A stretch of DNA of 64,000 nucleotides, taken from assembly GCF_008365405.1 (NCBI RefSeq), contig NZ_QOKV01000001.1:567333-631332 (forward strand), written 5' to 3'. Under the pieces are notes generated by a model. That model was not told the origin of the DNA. It saw nothing but the letters and a program-made list of their open reading frames with translations, and made no database searches. Each line of letters opens with the position of its first letter. The first letter of the stretch is position 1. A program made the position numbers and the translations under genes. Origin of the DNA: Azospirillum brasilense. GTDB taxonomy: Bacteria; Pseudomonadota; Alphaproteobacteria; Azospirillales; Azospirillaceae. Positions 56,803 to 64,000 of this stretch are shown here, in pieces.

Positions 56803-57942
56803 TCAGCGCTGTTCCGATTCCTCGGCCAGGGCGGCGATGGTGCGGGCCAGCAGCTTGATCTCGCTGCGAATCTCCTGCACCGCCTGGACCCGGCCGGTGG
56901 ACGACTCCTCGACCATGCGGGCGAGGTAGATGTCCATGTTGCGCAGATGCTGGCGCGAGGCGTCGTCGAAGCCGCCGACCGCCGCGTCGGACAGCCGGTC
57001 GAGCAGCCCCTTCATCTCCAGCTGGCTCTCGCCGAGCCGCAGGAGAAGCTGCTGCTCGGCGCGCATCTGGTCGGTCAGCGTGCTCAACCGCTCGGTCAGG
57101 GCCATCAGGTTGGCGTTGGCCGACCGACGGCCCTCCTCGGCGGTGGCGACGGTGCGCTGAAGCGAGTCGAGGTTCTCCGCCGTCTGCTCGAGGAGCGCCG
57201 TCAGATAGGCCGGCATCGACTGGTCGCCGGTCTCCAGGCCGCCGCCGGCCCCGCTGGAAAGGCGGGTGGCACCGGACAGCCAGTCTTCGACGTCCTGGAA
57301 GAAGCGGTTGTGCGCCTGGCTGGCCTGAAGCTCCAGGAAGCCCAGCACCAGCGAGCCCGCCAGACCGAACAGCGAGGAGCTGAAGGCCGTGCCCATGCCG
57401 GTCAGCGGCGCCTCCAGCCCGTGCTGGAGGTTGCTGAACATCGCCCCGACGTCGCCGCCCTGCACCGACAGCCCGCCGATGACCGAGCCGACCGACTGCA
57501 CCGTGTGCAGCAGGCCCCAGAAGGTGCCGAGCAGGCCGAGGAAGATCAGCAACCCGATCAGGTAGCGCGACAGCTCCCGCGACTCGTCCAGCCGCGAGGC
57601 GATGCCGTCGAGCAGCGAGCGCATGGACAGCGCCGACAGGGTCAGCCGGCCGCGCCGTTCCCGCAGCATGCGCGCCATCGGGGCGAGCAGCACCGGTTCC
57701 GGCGCGGCGACGGCCGGGTTGCCGGACTGGAAATGCTCCAGCCACGCCACCTCGGGCCGCAGCATCAGCACTTGGCGGAAGATGAACAGGATGCCGGCGA
57801 GCAGCGTGCCGAGGATCAGCCCGTTCAGCGCCGGGTTGTTCATGAAGGCGGCGCGCAGGGCCGGGAACAGCAACGCCGTCACGCTTCCCACGGCCACCAG
57901 GAAGAGGATCATCCGTGTCAGGAAGCGCTCCGGGCGCGTCAT
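56803..57942 (-). CDS. MotA/TolQ/ExbB-like channel protein
   Basis: The 379-residue inner-membrane protein has four helices: about residues 9-35, 40-62, 128-150 and 185-210. The last two carry the family core (GLLGTFWGLLHTVQSVG and GMGTAFSSSLFGLAGSLV). A cytoplasmic tail of about 150 residues with coiled-coil character follows, longer than in ExbB or TolQ and reminiscent of ZorA and MotA relatives. It probably forms a proton-driven 5:2 complex with the MotB-like partner. ATG 57942 has GGAG nine bases upstream; an ATG 18 codons upstream is possible. Confidence 0.88.
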   Translation of the reverse strand: MTRPERFLTRMILFLVAVGSVTALLFPALRAAFMNNPALNGLILGTLLAGILFIFRQVLMLRPEVAWLEHFQSGNPAVAAPEPVLLAPMARMLRERRGRLTLSALSMRSLLDGIASRLDESRELSRYLIGLLIFLGLLGTFWGLLHTVQSVGSVIGGLSVQGGDVGAMFSNLQHGLEAPLTGMGTAFSSSLFGLAGSLVLGFLELQASQAHNRFFQDVEDWLSGATRLSSGAGGGLETGDQSMPAYLTALLEQTAENLDSLQRTVATAEEGRRSANANLMALTERLSTLTDQMRAEQQLLLRLGESQLEMKGLLDRLSDAAVGGFDDASRQHLRNMDIYLARMVEESSTGRVQAVQEIRSEIKLLARTIAALAEESEQR

Positions 57943-58044
57943 CGGGGAAGGCTCCTCAAGAGGGTGGGACGACGGGGCGATGGCGGCCATGGGCACTCTC
58001 GTCCAGGGGAAGGGCAGGCGTCGGTACGGGTTACAGAGGGCAGA

Positions 58045-58836
58045 TCACTGGTTCAGGAACTCCACGTCCAGCCGGTCCGGCGCGCCACCGGCCGCCTCCA
58101 TGCCCAGGGCGCGGATGTCGACGCGCGTGCTGGCGATGCCGGCGGTCCCCAGCCGCTCGCGGACGGCCAGGGCGCGGGCCAGCGACAGCTGCCGAGCCTC
58201 GCGCGCCGTCTCCGGTGTGCCGCTGGCGTAGGAGCGGATTTGGATTCGAAGCTGCGGGTTGGCGTTCATACGCTCCGCGATGGTTTCAAGCCGCGCCTGG
58301 GCCGGTTCGGGAACGGCGGTGGCCGTACCGTTGAACAGCACGGTCAGCGGTTCCATCCGGGGCAGGGCGGGCGCTGCGGGCGCTCTCGGAGTCGGCGGGG
58401 GCAGGGCGGCGGTCTGCGTCCGGTCGGGCGGCGGAGGTGCCGCCGGGCGGTTGGACGCCGGGACCGGCGGCGCGCCTTCCGGCAGGGCCGGTGGTGGCGG
58501 CGTGGGACCGATCGAAATCTGCGGCAGATCCGGCGCCGTCATCAGGGTCGGGGCCTTGAAGACGGGCGGAGCCGGCGGGGCCGGCGGGGGGAAGATGTCG
58601 GGCCGCGGCGGGATCGGCAGCGGCTGCGCGTTCTCCAGCGTCAGGCCACCCGCATTGGCGGTGTTGGCCGGGGCCGGAGCGGAAGCGCTGGTCGTCGTCG
58701 GCGCGGTGCCAGACGAGGAGCAGGCGGTCACGGCCAGGGACAGCGCCACGACCGCGGCGGCGGGGAGGACGCGCAACGGGACCTGCCGCCCGACGGGGGC
58801 GTTTGGAGAACCGCTCATGCGTCCGACAATCCTCAT
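58045..58836 (-). CDS. OmpA-like lipoprotein with Pro-rich linker
   Basis: The 263-residue protein has a lipoprotein signal (LSLAVTAC, Cys near residue 39), a long Pro/Ala-rich linker (about 60-165) and a C-terminal OmpA-like domain (about 170-263, with ISIQIRSYASGTPETAREARQLSLARA-type segments; key part RQLSLARALAVRERL). The anchor and the linker suggest it spans from the outer membrane toward peptidoglycan. It is the first gene of the cluster with the MotA-like and MotB-like genes. An ATG six codons downstream (58818) is an alternative start. Confidence 0.8.
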   Translation of the reverse strand: MRIVGRMSGSPNAPVGRQVPLRVLPAAAVVALSLAVTACSSSGTAPTTTSASAPAPANTANAGGLTLENAQPLPIPPRPDIFPPPAPPAPPVFKAPTLMTAPDLPQISIGPTPPPPALPEGAPPVPASNRPAAPPPPDRTQTAALPPPTPRAPAAPALPRMEPLTVLFNGTATAVPEPAQARLETIAERMNANPQLRIQIRSYASGTPETAREARQLSLARALAVRERLGTAGIASTRVDIRALGMEAAGGAPDRLDVEFLNQ

Positions 58837-58997
58837 GGTGACCAGCGCGTTGTTCCCAGTGACACGGAAAAGCGTTGGTACCATAGCCCTTCGATCGGTG
58901 TAGGGACAACGCCCTTTGGGCCGCGCGGCGTGTTTCCCCACCAAAGCGCGGCCCTTGCTACCCCAACGTCATGAAGGGCTTATGGCTCGGCCGGAGG

Positions 58998-59843
58998 TCA
59001 GCCCTGACCGGCGTCCGCCGCCCCGGCGGGAGCGGAGCGCACCTTGCGTTCCGTCGCACCGCGCAGGATCTTGGCGATCGGCAGATGGAAATGGGCGTTG
59101 GCCGCCAGGATCGTGCCGCCGAACACCGGGTTGCGCCCGCCGCCGATCTCACCGACGAAGCCGCCGGCCTCGGTGACCAGAAGCTGGCCGGCCGCAGCGT
59201 CCCAGGGGGCGAGGCCACGCTCCCAATAGCCGTCGTAGCGGCCCGCCGCGACGTAGGCGAGGTCGAGCGAGGCGGCGCCGAAGCGGCGGATGCCCGCGAC
59301 TTCCTTCATCAGGGCCTCGGCCTCCACCAGGAAGCCGGCATGGTCGCCGCGGCCCTTGAAGGGGATGCCAGTGGCGATCACCGCGTCGGCGAGGTTGCGG
59401 CGCTCCGACACGCGCAGGCGCTGGTGGTTCAGGAAGGCGCCCTGGCCCTTCTCGGCCCAGAACATCTGGTCGTGCACCGGCTCGTACACGACACCGGCGA
59501 CGATCTCGCCGTTCTTCTCCGCGGCGATGGAGATCGCCCAGTGCGGGATGCCGTGCAGGAAGTTGGTGGTGCCGTCCAGCGGATCGACGATCCAGCGGGC
59601 GGTCGGGTCGCTGCCCTTGCTGGCGCCCGTCTCCTCCATGAGGAAGCCGAAATCCGGGCGGGCCTTCTGCAGCTCTTCGCGCAGCAGCTTTTCCGCCTTC
59701 ATGTCGGCGGCGGACACGAAGTCCGCCGGGCCCTTGCGCGACACCTGGAGGTGCTCGACCTCGCCGAAGTCGCGGACAAGGCCGCGGGCCGCCTTTTCGG
59801 CGGCGCGGACCATCACGTTGATAAGGGCGGAGCGGGTGGCCAT
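58998..59843 (-). CDS. suhB: Inositol monophosphatase family protein
   Basis: This Mg-dependent phosphatase of the IMPase/SuhB family has motifs DPLDGTTNFLHG near residue 87 and WDAAAGQLLVTEAGG near 213, with the metal ligands Glu in MEETG and the two Asp of DPLDG. The 281-residue length is typical. It may hydrolyse inositol-1-phosphate or a related sugar phosphate, and SuhB also has a regulatory role in rRNA transcription in E. coli. It is downstream of efp on the same strand. Confidence 0.93.
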   Translation of the reverse strand: MATRSALINVMVRAAEKAARGLVRDFGEVEHLQVSRKGPADFVSAADMKAEKLLREELQKARPDFGFLMEETGASKGSDPTARWIVDPLDGTTNFLHGIPHWAISIAAEKNGEIVAGVVYEPVHDQMFWAEKGQGAFLNHQRLRVSERRNLADAVIATGIPFKGRGDHAGFLVEAEALMKEVAGIRRFGAASLDLAYVAAGRYDGYWERGLAPWDAAAGQLLVTEAGGFVGEIGGGRNPVFGGTILAANAHFHLPIAKILRGATERKVRSAPAGAADAGQG

Positions 59844-59863
59844 GGGCGTGCTTTATCTCGTGC

Positions 59864-59912
59864 GGAACCGGAAAAAGAATACACCGGCCCCCGCCTGAAG
59901 CGAGAGCCGGTG
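59864..59912 (-). terminator. Terminator after efp
   Basis: On the minus strand CACCGGC pairs with GCCGGTG around a 17-base loop and is followed by TATTCTTTTTCC. It lies between efp and suhB. Confidence 0.55.
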
Positions 59913-59934
59913 CGCAGAAAATCAGTCAGGACGG

Positions 59935-60501
59935 TCAGTCCTTGGCGCGCTCGACATACTCGCCGGTCTGGGTGTCGACGACGACGCGGGTGCCCGACTC
60001 GATGTGCGGCGGCACCAGGATCGACACGCCGTTCTCCAGCTTCGCCGGCTTGTAGGAGGAGGAGGCCGTCTGGCCCTTCACCACCGGGTCGGCTTCGGTG
60101 ATCTGCAGGGTGACCTTGCCGGGGATCTCGACGCCGAGCGGCGCGCCTTCGAAGGACTGCACGGTGACTTCCATGCCGTCCTGCAGGAACACCTTCTGGT
60201 CGCCGATGATCTCGCCGGGGATGGCGGTCTGCTCGTAGCTTTCCTTGTCCATGAAGGTGTAGCTGTCGCCTTCGGCGAACAGGAAGGTCATCTCGTGCTC
60301 GTCCAGGCGGGCGCGCTCGACCGTCTCCTGGGTGCGGAAGCGCTCGATCGACTTGTTGCCGGTGCGCACATCCTTCATTTCAAGCTGGATGAAGGCGCCG
60401 CCCTTGCCGGGCTGGACGATAGCGGTCTTCGTGATGACCCAGAGCTTACCGTTATGCTCCAGCACATGGCCGGGACGCATCGTGTTGGCGTTGACCTTCA
60501 T
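59935..60501 (-). CDS. efp: Elongation factor P
   Basis: EF-P helps ribosomes stalled at polyproline stretches. The 188-residue protein has three beta-barrel domains and the modified lysine in the loop PGKGGAF (near residue 33). The divergent neighbour epmA encodes the enzyme that beta-lysylates this lysine, so the modified form is expected. Confidence 0.97.
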   Translation of the reverse strand: MKVNANTMRPGHVLEHNGKLWVITKTAIVQPGKGGAFIQLEMKDVRTGNKSIERFRTQETVERARLDEHEMTFLFAEGDSYTFMDKESYEQTAIPGEIIGDQKVFLQDGMEVTVQSFEGAPLGVEIPGKVTLQITEADPVVKGQTASSSYKPAKLENGVSILVPPHIESGTRVVVDTQTGEYVERAKD

Positions 60502-60668
60502 GACATACTCGTGATTTCCAGGAGACAGGCGGCGCGGAACCTAGCAGCTTGCCGGGCCGGTGGCAACGCCGGGTGGGGCTCATTCAGCGTTCTGCGCCTT
60601 CTTTGTCCGTTTTCGCCGCCGTTGCCACTCTGCTAAGCAGCGTCATCGCTCCGTCAGGGAAGGCCGTC

Positions 60669-61733
60669 ATGTCCCCCGTCACGCCCGCCCATTCTCCGTC
60701 CTGGGCTCCCGAGACCTTCGCCCGCCGCCGCCCCCATCTGGCCGTGCGTGGCCGCGTGCTCGGCGCCGTCCGCCGCTTCTTCGAGGAGAACGCCTTCCTG
60801 GAGGTGGACACCCCGGCGCTCCAGGTCTCGCCGGGGATGGAGCCGCATCTCCAGGCCTTCGCGACGGATCTGGTGGGACCGCACCCCGACGACCGGCTGC
60901 GGCTGCACCTGCACACCAGCCCCGAATTCGCCATGAAGAAGCTGCTGGTGGCCGGGCTGCCGCGCATCTACCAGATCGCCCACGTCTTCCGGAACGGCGA
61001 GCGGTCGGCCACCCACGCGCCGGAATTCTCCATGCTCGAATGGTACCGGGCGGGGGAGGGCTACCGGACGCTGATCCGCGATTGCGAGGATCTGGTCCGC
61101 GAGGCCGCCGTCGCCGCCGGGCGGACGCGATTCGACTTTCGCGGCATGACCTGCGATCCCTTCAAGGAGTGGCGGGTGCTGACCGTGCAGGACGCCTTCC
61201 GGGACTATGCCGGGATCGACCTGCTGGAGACCTTCGACGGCAGTCACGACCCCGACCCGGCCCCGCTGGCCGCCATGGCGCGGGCCATCGGCATCGCCCC
61301 GCACGACGGCGACCGCTGGGAGGACATCGTCTTCCGCATCATGTTCGACCGGATCGAGCCGCATCTGGGCGCGGGCGTGCCCTGCGTGCTGACCGACTAT
61401 CCCGTCTGCATGGCCGCCCTGTCGCGCCCCAAGCCCGAGGACCCGCGGCTGGCCGAGCGGTTCGAGCTGTACGCCTGCGGCCTGGAACTCGCCAACGCTT
61501 TCGGTGAGTTGACCGACGCCCGCGCCCAGCGCGCCCGCTTCGAGGCCGACATGGACCTGAAGGAACGCATCTACGGCGACCGCTTCCCGGTGGACGAGGA
61601 CTTCCTGGCGGCGCTGGAGCACGGCATGCCGGAGTGCAGCGGCATCGCGCTGGGCTTCGATCGGCTGGTCATGCTGTGCAGCGGGGCGGAGCGCATCGAC
61701 GAGGTGCTGTGGCTGCCGGTGGCGGGGGGCTGA
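60669..61733 (+). CDS. epmA: EF-P beta-lysine ligase
   Basis: EpmA (PoxA/GenX) is a lysyl-tRNA-synthetase paralogue without an anticodon-binding domain; it attaches beta-lysine to EF-P. The 354-residue protein has class II synthetase motif 1 (FLEVDTPALQVSPGMEPHL, in part), motif 2 (VFRNGERSATHAPEFSMLEWY, in part) and motif 3 (GIALGFDRLVML). It is divergent from efp across about 170 bp. The aminomutase EpmB needed to make beta-lysine is not seen in this window. Confidence 0.95.
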   Translation: MSPVTPAHSPSWAPETFARRRPHLAVRGRVLGAVRRFFEENAFLEVDTPALQVSPGMEPHLQAFATDLVGPHPDDRLRLHLHTSPEFAMKKLLVAGLPRIYQIAHVFRNGERSATHAPEFSMLEWYRAGEGYRTLIRDCEDLVREAAVAAGRTRFDFRGMTCDPFKEWRVLTVQDAFRDYAGIDLLETFDGSHDPDPAPLAAMARAIGIAPHDGDRWEDIVFRIMFDRIEPHLGAGVPCVLTDYPVCMAALSRPKPEDPRLAERFELYACGLELANAFGELTDARAQRARFEADMDLKERIYGDRFPVDEDFLAALEHGMPECSGIALGFDRLVMLCSGAERIDEVLWLPVAGG

Positions 61734-61760
61734 GTCCGTCCGCCACCGGTGTCGGCGTCC

Positions 61761-62756
61761 TCAGGCGGTGACGTCGATCACCACGCGGCCGCGCACCTGC
61801 CCGGCAAGGATCTGGCCGGCCAGTTCCGGCAGCTTCGACATCGGCTCCACCCTGTACATGGCCTTCAGGTGGTCCTTGTCGAGATCGCGGGCCAGCCGCG
61901 CCCAGGCGCGTTCGCGCCGTTCCGCCGGGGCGGCGACCGAATCGACGCCGATCAGCGCGACGCTGCGCAGGATGTGCGGCAGGACCGTTCCGGGCAGGTC
62001 GGCGCTGCCCGCCAGCCCGCAGGCGGCGATGGCGCCGCCCCAGACGGTCTGCGACAGGGCGTTGACCAGCGTGATGCCGCCCACCGAATCGACGCCGCCG
62101 GCCCAGCGCTCCTTCTGGAGCGGCGGGCCTTTCTCCTGAAGGGCGGCGCGGTCGATGAAGCCGGTGGCGCCCAGGCCGGACAGATACTCATGGGTCTCGG
62201 GCCGTCCGGTCGAGGCGGTGACCGGATAGCCGGCCTTGGCGAGCAGGGCGACCGCGACGGAACCGACGCCGCCGGCCGCTCCGGTGACCAGCACCTCCTT
62301 GCCGCCGGGCTGGATCGTGCCCCACCGCTCCAGCGCATCCACGCACAGCGCGGCGGTGTAGCCGGCGGTGCCGATGCCCATCGCCTCCTCCGGCGAGAAG
62401 ACGTCGGGCAGGCGGGTCAGCCATTCCGGCTTCACGCGCTGGAACCGGCTGTAGCCGCCCCACTGGGTTTCCGACAGGCCCCAGCCATTGACAATCACTT
62501 TATCCCCGGCCTTCCAGTCGGCGGAGCGCGATTCCACGACGGTGCCAGCGAGGTCGATGCCGGCGACCATCGGCAGTTTGCGGGCGATCCGGCCCTTGCC
62601 GGAGACGGCGAGGCCGTCCTTGTAGTTCAGGGTGGAATAGGCGACCTCGACCAGCACGTCATGGTCCGGAAGGTCGGTCAGGCTCAGCGGCTTGAAGCCC
62701 CCCTTGGGCTTGCCGTCGGCGTCCTCGATGACGAAGGCGGTGAAGGTGTCGGCCAT
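61761..62756 (-). CDS. acuI: YhdH/AcuI-type quinone oxidoreductase family protein
   Basis: This medium-chain dehydrogenase/reductase has a GroES-like N-domain and a Rossmann domain with GAAGGVGSVAVALL near residue 150. The sequence TLNYKDGLAVSGKG and the 331-residue length place it in the YhdH family; members reduce acryloyl-CoA to propionyl-CoA with NADPH. No zinc ligands are apparent, as in the family. It is convergent with epmA. Confidence 0.92.
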   Translation of the reverse strand: MADTFTAFVIEDADGKPKGGFKPLSLTDLPDHDVLVEVAYSTLNYKDGLAVSGKGRIARKLPMVAGIDLAGTVVESRSADWKAGDKVIVNGWGLSETQWGGYSRFQRVKPEWLTRLPDVFSPEEAMGIGTAGYTAALCVDALERWGTIQPGGKEVLVTGAAGGVGSVAVALLAKAGYPVTASTGRPETHEYLSGLGATGFIDRAALQEKGPPLQKERWAGGVDSVGGITLVNALSQTVWGGAIAACGLAGSADLPGTVLPHILRSVALIGVDSVAAPAERRERAWARLARDLDKDHLKAMYRVEPMSKLPELAGQILAGQVRGRVVIDVTA

Positions 62757-62852
62757 GCGGATTCCTCTCCCGGATCGGGTTCTTGATTGGGGGAAAGCCT
62801 AGCACGGACGCGGCGATGGACAAGGCGTTGGGATGGAAAGGGCGTCACGTTC

Positions 62853-63059
62853 CCCTCTCCCGCCCCGGGAGAGGGAAGGGGCCCACGCCGAAGGCGTGGG
62901 AAGGGTGAGGGTGCGGCCAAGAATAAGTTGCCGATCCTTGTGCGACCCTCACCCGGCTCTCAGCGGATGCCATGGGCATCCGCCTGTCGCCGTCAGCGCT
63001 GGCTTTCAGCCAGCGCGAAAGGCGCCTTCGGCGCCACCCTCTCCCGGGGCGGGAGAGGG
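62853..63059. repeat. GC-rich palindromic element (copy 8, full length)
   Basis: A 207-bp full-length member nearly colinear with copy 4: CCCTCTCCCGCCCCGGGAGA end, CGACCCTCACCCGGCTCTCAG-like middle, GCGCTGGCTTTCAGCCAGCGC hairpin and CTCCCGGGGCGGGAGAGGG end. It lies between acuI and the porin gene. Confidence 0.88.
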
Positions 63060-63084
63060 ATAAGCACGCTTGCGAGCCTCCAGA

Positions 63085-64000
63085 TCAGAAGGTGATCTTG
63101 GTCTGGAGCGCGATCACGTCCACATGGGCCTTGTAGTCGGCGGACAGATTGCCGCGGAAGGCGTCGCTGCCCGTCAGGTTGTCGCGCAGGTCCATCTTGG
63201 CCTTGTTGGCGAAGATGTGGCTGTAGCCGATGTCGGTACGGATGCTGTCCGTGACCTGGTAGCCGGCGCCGATCGACACCCAGTAACGGTCCTCGTCCGG
63301 AATGCGCGGCGTGCGGTACTGGTCGCTGACCGGGGTCTGGTCATAGGCCACGCCGAAGCGCAGGGTGAGCTTCTCGTCCCACTTGTAGGCGGCGCCCAGA
63401 GCAAAGAACCAGGAGTCGTCCCAGTTCTCGTCGGTCACGGTGTCGGTGCGCAGCGGGTTGCGGTAGCGGATGCGCAACTCCTTGAAGCGCGACCAGTTGG
63501 TCCACTGCGCGTCGGCCATCACGGCGAAGGAACTGGTCAGCTCATGATAGGCGCCGAAGGAAATGATGTCCGGCGTGGCGACCTTCGCCCGCACCGGCGA
63601 ATTGGCGAAGCTGGCCTGCAGCGCCGGCACGGCGGGAACGCCCTCGAACTTCGAATCGCCGTCCAACTCATGGGAGACGGAGGAGCGGTAGGAGACGCCG
63701 AAACGGGTGCCCTTGGCCGGCTCGTACAGCATGCCGGCGGTGACGCCGACGCCCCAGTCGTCGCCCTTCACCTCGCCCACACCGTCGCGCGAGCCCGGCG
63801 CGATGGGAACCCCCGTGGCCGCCAGGATCGAGCCGAAATCCACGGCTTGGCTCAGCCGCGCCTTGGCGTACTGGAACTGCAGGCCGCCGGCGATGGTCAG
63901 GTCCGGCATCAACCGGTAGGACACGGTCGGGGAGATGTTGATCGTCAGCAGGCTGGAATGGATGCCGTGGTAACGGCCGGTCCAGCTTTCCGGATAGTCG
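63085..64000 (-). CDS. FadL/OmpP1 outer-membrane transporter, C-terminal part
   Basis: The last 305 residues of a FadL-type beta-barrel that takes up long-chain fatty acids or other hydrophobic molecules are visible; the start is beyond the right edge. Family features are WTGRYHGIHSSLLTINISP near the visible start (key part GRYHGIHSS), repeated strands with aromatic girdles, WDDSWFFALGAAYKWDE and a terminal strand ending in Phe (ALQTKITF), the outer-membrane assembly signal. Confidence 0.92.
   Translation of the reverse strand, partial: DYPESWTGRYHGIHSSLLTINISPTVSYRLMPDLTIAGGLQFQYAKARLSQAVDFGSILAATGVPIAPGSRDGVGEVKGDDWGVGVTAGMLYEPAKGTRFGVSYRSSVSHELDGDSKFEGVPAVPALQASFANSPVRAKVATPDIISFGAYHELTSSFAVMADAQWTNWSRFKELRIRYRNPLRTDTVTDENWDDSWFFALGAAYKWDEKLTLRFGVAYDQTPVSDQYRTPRIPDEDRYWVSIGAGYQVTDSIRTDIGYSHIFANKAKMDLRDNLTGSDAFRGNLSADYKAHVDVIALQTKITF

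Noticed and set aside
55307..58836. A complete Zorya defence system
   Set aside because: Only ZorA- and ZorB-like genes are present. The neighbours are suhB, efp and the gcv operon, and no zorC, zorD or zorE-like gene is visible, so the defence label is not justified.

Overview
The window is high-GC, densely coded bacterial DNA. Its gene content and order point to an alphaproteobacterium of the Rhodospirillales, most likely Azospirillum or a close relative. The main clues are hisZ next to purA, rpoH next to rluD, an aa3-type cox cluster ordered coxB-coxA-ctaB-ctaG-coxC-surf1, split glycine decarboxylase genes (gcvPA and gcvPB), the ispH/thrB/rnhA neighbourhood, and a DUF3422 gene beside tldD. 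Nothing here looks like a plasmid, prophage or complete integrated element. It reads as core chromosome with a few accessory genes set into it. No database could be searched, so all family names come from recognised motifs and gene context.

Left part (1-16 kb). A truncated radical SAM gene faces a BNR-repeat sialidase-like gene and serC. A small ORF containing a long perfect hairpin follows, then trkH and an unrecognised 569-residue gene. Next are hisZ-purA, a catalytically dead kinase-like membrane protein with a small membrane partner, rpoH, rluD, an anchored small protein with threonine aldolase, and two identical tRNA-Glu genes.

Middle (16-44 kb). A Sel1-repeat lytic transglycosylase diverges from a stand-alone ECF sigma factor. 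A DUF1328 membrane peptide follows, with an EcfG-like promoter, then a periplasmic repeat protein, a YjbH-type outer-membrane protein, an ACT-domain regulator, tldD and DUF3422. The cytochrome c oxidase operon comes next, with its haem and copper assembly factors (ctaB, coxF-like, ctaG, DUF983, surf1), followed by an M32 carboxypeptidase. A leaderless GH5 glycosidase sits between repeats, followed by thrC, an M16 peptidase, a GNAT gene, YqgE/AlgH, a DsbD-like reductase and a peroxiredoxin.

Right part (43-64 kb). An acyl-CoA ligase, rnhA, thrB, a Uma2-family gene and ispH lie on the minus strand. They are followed by a lipoprotein gene, a C1q/phage-tail-like gene and a twin-CDGSH protein. A tandem glycine riboswitch leads the gcvT-gcvH-gcvPA-gcvPB operon. 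A three-gene envelope cluster (OmpA-like lipoprotein, MotA/ExbB-like channel, MotB-like coiled-coil protein) follows, then suhB, efp with divergent epmA, an AcuI-type reductase, and a truncated FadL/OmpP1 porin running off the right end.

A family of GC-rich palindromic intergenic elements (about 50 to 210 bp) recurs at least eight times and is the most striking non-coding feature. The best candidates for poorly described biology are the MotAB/ZorAB-like cluster, the pseudokinase pair and this repeat family.
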